A DNA stretch of 64,000 bases from Dehalococcoidia bacterium (GTDB lineage: Bacteria > Chloroflexota > Dehalococcoidia > DSTF01 > JACRBR01). Positions 60,141 to 64,000 of the stretch are shown piece after piece. The translations under genes and the position numbers were made by a program. The notes under the pieces were generated by a model that was not told the DNA's origin, searched no databases, and was given only the letters and a program-made list of their open reading frames with translations. The stretch spans positions 247,537 through 311,536 of the forward strand of contig JADMII010000001.1 of assembly GCA_015478665.1 (NCBI GenBank), given 5' to 3'. Numbering within the stretch: position 1 is the first letter of the stretch; every line of letters begins with the position of its first letter.

Positions 60141-61088
60141 ATGCAGCCGCCTGCTGTCGCGGTGCGCGGCCTCACCTACCGCTACGGCGAGCGGCAGGCG
60201 CTCGCTGGCCTCTCGCTCCGCATCCCGGCAGGGTCGGTCTTCGGGCTGCTGGGACCGAACGGCTCGGGCAAGAGCACACTGCTGTCGATCCTCATCGGCC
60301 GCCGGCTGGCGCAGGCCGGGCACGTGCTGCTGTTGGGCGAGTCCCCGACCGACCGGCTGCGGCGGCGCGTGGCCATGGTGTTCCAGGAGCCGTCGCTCGA
60401 CCCGCTCATGACCGTGGGCGAGACGATGCAACTGCAGGCGCGCATGTTCGGGCTGAAGCGGCCAGCGGCGATGACGGCGATCGACATGCTGCTGGAGCGG
60501 GTGAGCCTGAGCGACCGCGCCGCCGCCTTCACCTCGACGCTCTCGGGCGGCATGAAGCGGCGGCTCGAGCTGGCGCGGGCGCTGCTCACGGGGCCGGATC
60601 TCCTGCTGCTCGACGAGCCGACGCTGGCGCTCGACCCGGACTCGCGGCTCCGGCTCTGGGAGCACCTGCTCGAAGCCAACAGCGCGGGCTGCACGCTTCT
60701 CCTCGCGACGAACGACGTGCGGGAGGCCGAGCGTTACTGCGGCGAGGTGGCGCTGATCGACGCGGGCGGCGTCGTCGCGCAGGGCCGCCCGGAGGAGTTG
60801 AAGCGCGAGCTGCGCCACGAGTCGGTGAGGATCGAATGGGCCGACGACCCGGCGGACGACGTCGCCGTCCTCGAGTCGTGGCCCGGGGTGGGCCACGTCC
60901 GCCTCGCGGGCCAGACGACGCACGTCACGGTCGACGAGGCGAGTCCGTTCCTGGCGCGGCTCTTCCAGGGCAACGGCGACCGCGTGCGCGGCGTGCGGAT
61001 CGAGGAGTCGACGCTCGAAGACGTCTACTTCCAGCTCGTCGGCCGGAACATCGCGCCGGCGGACCGACGAGAGGACAACGGACGATGA
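60141..61088 (+). CDS. ABC transporter ATP-binding protein
   Basis: A 315-residue ATPase of the ABC-2 exporter type (DrrA-like). Walker A GPNGSGKST, Q-loop MVFQEPSLD, signature LSGGMKRRLELA, Walker B LLLLDEPTLALD, H-loop replaced by TND (Asn/Asp rather than His). The missing switch His is unusual. C-terminal ~80 residues are the regulatory extension. The stop overlaps the permease ATG. TTG at 60094 is an alternative start; TCGACC-17-TATCCT (60038-60066) may be the promoter. Confidence 0.88.
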   Translation: MQPPAVAVRGLTYRYGERQALAGLSLRIPAGSVFGLLGPNGSGKSTLLSILIGRRLAQAGHVLLLGESPTDRLRRRVAMVFQEPSLDPLMTVGETMQLQARMFGLKRPAAMTAIDMLLERVSLSDRAAAFTSTLSGGMKRRLELARALLTGPDLLLLDEPTLALDPDSRLRLWEHLLEANSAGCTLLLATNDVREAERYCGEVALIDAGGVVAQGRPEELKRELRHESVRIEWADDPADDVAVLESWPGVGHVRLAGQTTHVTVDEASPFLARLFQGNGDRVRGVRIEESTLEDVYFQLVGRNIAPADRREDNGR

Positions 61089-61921
61089 GCGAGATCGCCG
61101 TGCGCGGGCCGTCCGGCGCGGGACGCGACGACGCGGGCGGCGGCGACGCGCTCGCCGCGGTGGCGGCGCTGGTGCGGCGCGATCTGCGTGCCTTCCTGCG
61201 CTCGCGCTCCCAGCTCTACTCGTCCGTGGTGTTCCCGCTGATGCTGCTGGCCATCCTCGGCACCGGCGTGAACGACGGCCTCGACCCGAAGAACATCCGC
61301 GACTACGTCACCTTCCTGACGCCGGGGATGATCGCCATGACGGCGGTGTTCTCGTCGACGTTCTCGAGCGCTTCGTACTATCAGGACCGCGATTCGGGGA
61401 TCCTCAAGGTGCTGCTGGCATCGCCGCATTCGGCGCGCGTTGTGCTGCTCGGGAAGACGCTGAGCGCCGTATGCATCGGCGCCGTGCAGGCGCTGCTCGT
61501 GCTGGCCGTCGCCTCGGCGATCCCGGCGATCCACTTCCAGTGGCAGTATGGCGTCGTCGGCAGCCTGCTGGTGTCGGTGTTCGCCATCGTCGCGCTGAAC
61601 CTCTTCCTCTCGGGCCTCGGACAGCTGCTCGCTTCGAAGATCCACAGCATGCAGGGGTTCCACCTGGTGATGAACCTGGTGCTCTTTCCGTTCCTGTTCT
61701 TCTCCGGCGCGTTCTTCCCACTCAATGACCTGCCGGTCTGGCTGAAGGTGCTCGGGCGGCTCAATCCGCTCTCGTACGGCGTCGACATGATGCACCTCGC
61801 GCTCTACGCGGACGGCTCCGGCGGCTACTTCGGCCTGCCGCTGGATTTCGCCGTGCTCACGGCGCTGGCCGTCGCCGTCTTCTACTTCGGCACCAGCCGC
61901 AGCGTCAGCCCGGACCGCTGA
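61085..61921 (+). CDS. ABC-2 type transporter permease
   Basis: A 278-residue membrane subunit with six hydrophobic segments (VVFPLMLLAILG, TFLTPGMIAMTAV, VQALLVLAVASAIP, LVSVFAIVALNLFL, VMNLVLFPFLFFSG and the last helix). The ABC-2 signature region is SGAFFPLNDLPVWLKVLGRLNP. It exports an unknown drug, lipid or polymer with the ATPase upstream, joined by ATGA. Confidence 0.9.
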   Translation: MSEIAVRGPSGAGRDDAGGGDALAAVAALVRRDLRAFLRSRSQLYSSVVFPLMLLAILGTGVNDGLDPKNIRDYVTFLTPGMIAMTAVFSSTFSSASYYQDRDSGILKVLLASPHSARVVLLGKTLSAVCIGAVQALLVLAVASAIPAIHFQWQYGVVGSLLVSVFAIVALNLFLSGLGQLLASKIHSMQGFHLVMNLVLFPFLFFSGAFFPLNDLPVWLKVLGRLNPLSYGVDMMHLALYADGSGGYFGLPLDFAVLTALAVAVFYFGTSRSVSPDR

Positions 61922-62101
61922 ACAGCCCGCCGCGCCGAGACGGAGCGCCCCGCGGCGTGCTTCCGAACGCGCGACGAGCGGTCGCCGGGCGCTTCGTGCT
62001 GTCTGCGCTTCGCCCTTCCATCAGCGCGATGCAGCCGCTACCATTTGGCGGTTCGTGAAGGATTGCGCAGACGGCGCACAGCCTACGGCAGAGGGACGAA
62101 C

Positions 62102-63082
62102 ATGGAGCAGGTACAACGCGTCATCGTCGAGATCGCCGGCGCGCCGACCGACGCGCTGATCGGCGACCTCGAGGCGCACCGCGAGGAGTTGCGGGGGCGT
62201 CCGGGCTTCCGCGGCATCAGCATCGCCCGCTCGCCGAACACCGATGGCAACACGCTGCTGAGCATCGAGACGCGCTGGCGCGACAACAACAGCCTCGCCG
62301 ACTACTCGTCGCAGCAGCCGAACGTCGAGAGCATCATCGCCGGCCACAGCGACGAGACGGTGAGTGGCAGCCTCGAGGTGCGGCGACTCGAGACGATGAC
62401 GGACGAAGAGGGCGAGCCTTCGGGGCCGGTGTACGAGCGGATGGCGTTCGCGCTGTTCGTGCCAATCGGCGTCCTCGTCTTCGCGCTCCTCGTGATCTAC
62501 GGGCTCTCGCGCGTCTATCTCGCGCTGGACCCGAACGTGGCGACGCCGGTGGCGGCTGTCATCGCCCTCGGCATCCTCGCGGCGTGCGGCTTCATCGCGG
62601 CCAATCCGATGCTGGCACGCTGGCAGGTGGCGGGCATGGTCGGCGTGACAGCGGCCGTGCTGCTCGGCGGCGGGATTTACGCCGGCGTCAACGGCAAGCA
62701 CGCGGCCGAGACCCCGAAGTCCGTCGTGGCGGCGACGCAGACGGCGGGCGCAGGCGGCGCCGGCGGCACGCCGGGCGCGGCGGCGACTTCGGCGCCCGGC
62801 GCGTTGACGATCACGACGCCGGACGACACGCGCTACGACAAGACACAGCTCAACGCGCCGGCGGGCGTGGAGCTGACCGTCACCTACGCCAACAAGAGCG
62901 CGATCGTGCATAATATCCACTTCTTCCAGGGGCCGGACGGCAAGTCGCCGACGATCAAGGCGACGAAGCTCGGGAGCAACGACACACAGACGATCACGCT
63001 CGGCGCATTACCTCCGGGCCGCTACTTCTACCGGTGCGACGCCCACCCGACGCAGATGACCGGCATCCTCGTCGTCCAGTAG
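62102..63082 (+). CDS. Membrane-anchored cupredoxin with N-terminal ABM-like domain
   Basis: A 326-residue fusion. Residues ~1-95 look like a small dimeric alpha+beta barrel (ABM-type). Three hydrophobic segments (~115-190) anchor it. A Gly/Ala linker leads to a C-terminal cupredoxin (~235-326). Type-1 copper ligands are His in VHNIHFF, then Cys, His and Met in CDAHPTQM. It probably carries electrons outside the cell membrane, perhaps to a terminal oxidase. GAGG six bases before the ATG; TACCAT (62038-62043) may be its -10. Confidence 0.82.
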   Translation: MEQVQRVIVEIAGAPTDALIGDLEAHREELRGRPGFRGISIARSPNTDGNTLLSIETRWRDNNSLADYSSQQPNVESIIAGHSDETVSGSLEVRRLETMTDEEGEPSGPVYERMAFALFVPIGVLVFALLVIYGLSRVYLALDPNVATPVAAVIALGILAACGFIAANPMLARWQVAGMVGVTAAVLLGGGIYAGVNGKHAAETPKSVVAATQTAGAGGAGGTPGAAATSAPGALTITTPDDTRYDKTQLNAPAGVELTVTYANKSAIVHNIHFFQGPDGKSPTIKATKLGSNDTQTITLGALPPGRYFYRCDAHPTQMTGILVVQ

Positions 63083-63114
63083 CCCGGCGAAGTACCGTCC
63101 CCGGAGGACGCTGG

Positions 63115-63141
63115 CGCCCGCCCGATCGCGGGCGTCTTCGC
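63115..63141 (+). terminator. Terminator after the cupredoxin gene
   Basis: A 7-bp stem CGCCCGC/GCGGGCG (63115-63121 and 63128-63134) with a 6-nt loop, followed by TCTTCGCTTC. The T tract is weak. Confidence 0.5.
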
Positions 63142-63199
63142 TTCGCCGGCCGCCAGCAGCACCACGCTCGCCGGGCGCCGCGTGCGACGAGACGCGCTG

Positions 63200-63205
63200 T
63201 ATACT
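63200..63205 (+). promoter_or_regulatory. -10 element of argC, leaderless type
   Basis: TATACT ends six bases before the ATG at 63212. No ribosome site; -35 region poor. Confidence 0.55.
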
Positions 63206-63211
63206 CAGACG

Positions 63212-64000
63212 ATGACACGCGCCGGCATCCTCAACGTCACCGGCTACGCCGGCAGCGAGCTCGCCCGCCTGCTCTCCGGTCACCCGGAGGTGGAGCTGGT
63301 CGCCGTCACCGGGCGCAGTGCCGCGGGAAGGCGCCTGGTCGACGTCTTCCCGCACCTCTGGCAGCTGGACCTGCCGGTCGCAGATTCGCTCGACGCCGCT
63401 GCGGTCGATGTCGTGCTCTCGGCGCTGCCGCACGCGGCCGCGGCCGAGCAGCTCGTGCCGTACGTCGGTGCCGGCGTGCCGGTGATCGACCTGAGCGCGG
63501 ACTTCCGCCTGAAGCGCGTCGACGAGTACGAGCGGCACTACGCCGTGACGCACCCGGCGCCGCAGCTGCTGGCGCGCGCCGTCTTCGGCCTGCCGGAGCT
63601 GCACCACGACGAGATCGCGAACTCGAGGCTCGTCGCGGCGCCGGGCTGCCACTCGACGGCCGTCATCCTCGCGCTGGCGCCGGCGTTCGCCGCGGGGCTC
63701 ATCGAGCCGGACGTGATCGCCGATACGAAGACCGGGCTCTCGGGCGCGGGGCGCGGCCTCGGGCTCAACGTCCACTTCCCGGAGGCCGACGAGAGCGTGG
63801 CGCCATACGGGCTCGATGGCCACCGCCACCTGCCGGAGATGACGCAGGAGCTGGCGGCGCTCGCCGAAGCGCCGGCGCCGTCGATCACCTTCGTCCCGCA
63901 CTACATCCCGATGACGCGCGGCATCCTCAGCACCTGCTATGGGCGCCCACGCGGCCGCCTCGCCTCGATGGCACCGGCTGCGGCGCGCGTCGAGCTGCGC
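63212..64000 (+). CDS. argC: N-acetyl-gamma-glutamyl-phosphate reductase (partial)
   Basis: The first 263 residues of ArgC, cut by the window end. It reduces N-acetylglutamyl phosphate in arginine synthesis. GILNVTGYAGSELARLLSGH is the NADP-binding start; the catalytic Cys is in AAPGCHSTAV; KTGLSGAGRGL and FVPHYIPMTRGIL are family segments. The ATG is placed by the TATACT hexamer six bases upstream. The rest of the arginine pathway may follow beyond the window. Confidence 0.95.
   Translation, partial: MTRAGILNVTGYAGSELARLLSGHPEVELVAVTGRSAAGRRLVDVFPHLWQLDLPVADSLDAAAVDVVLSALPHAAAAEQLVPYVGAGVPVIDLSADFRLKRVDEYERHYAVTHPAPQLLARAVFGLPELHHDEIANSRLVAAPGCHSTAVILALAPAFAAGLIEPDVIADTKTGLSGAGRGLGLNVHFPEADESVAPYGLDGHRHLPEMTQELAALAEAPAPSITFVPHYIPMTRGILSTCYGRPRGRLASMAPAAARVELR

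Noticed and set aside
1-64000. tRNA, rRNA, CRISPR and insertion sequences
   Set aside because: Looked for T-loop GGTTCGAAT patterns, spaced repeats and transposase motifs; none convincing.

Overview
The window is a GC-rich bacterial chromosome segment with short gaps between genes and long runs of translationally coupled genes. No rRNA, tRNA, CRISPR, transposase or integrase was seen. Gene content fits a Chloroflexota lineage, possibly Dehalococcoidia-like: an archaeal-type ArlH/ArlI motor pair, an A-type haem-copper oxidase subunit I with a C-terminal extension, B12-dependent mutase chemistry, F420-type oxidoreductases, MerR-fold HTH proteins and GT-rich envelope operons without LPS-lipid genes. 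The taxonomic call is inference.

Layout. 24-3854 (-) is a tellurite/stress (Ter-type) operon of two TelA-family proteins, TerD and a vWA protein. 4129-13235 holds a cyclase-family hydrolase, a PRC-barrel protein, glycogen branching enzyme, CtaD, a lipoprotein HtrA protease, a 53-residue membrane peptide and a metallo-beta-lactamase-fold hydrolase. 13312-19539 has a tandem pair of small paralogues, an LCP ligase, a phosphoglucose/phosphomannose isomerase, a CoA transferase, a luciferase-like oxidoreductase and an EthD protein. 19691-26067 (-) is a five-gene sugar/glycan operon (DegT aminotransferase, epimerase, GT2-membrane fusion, MFS, epimerase) in which every junction is a 4-bp ATGA overlap. 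26400-35841 has a two-component system, a polysaccharide deacetylase, a stand-alone paralogue of the GT2-fusion membrane half, an M3 peptidase, an MFS transporter and Dps. 36062-38682 has an HTH protein, pyrE with a long structured leader, a DUF2630 protein and a stretch of gene remnants.

38683-48457 (-) is a nine-gene heptose/glycan operon. It encodes three GT9 heptosyltransferase-like enzymes, other GTs, a GT4-GmhA fusion, GmhB and HldE, so it could make and transfer ADP-D-glycero-beta-D-manno-heptose. No HldD epimerase is in the operon. 48844-50469 is a methylmalonyl-CoA mutase large subunit. 50760-54009 (-) carries an acidic protein, arlI and arlH, which is the most striking content: an archaellum-type motor ATPase and its KaiC-like partner in a bacterial chromosome. 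54384-64000 has NadE, a DinB-like protein, a flavin reductase, an enoyl-CoA hydratase, an MFS transporter, an ABC exporter, a membrane-anchored cupredoxin and the start of argC.

Gene expression. Several genes lack a Shine-Dalgarno sequence and have a -10 hexamer 5-7 nt before the start codon, often with a TTGACA-like -35. This implies leaderless transcripts (LCP, PGI/PMI, CoA transferase, response regulator, mutase, argC). Most other genes have clear GGAGG-type ribosome sites or overlap the preceding gene.
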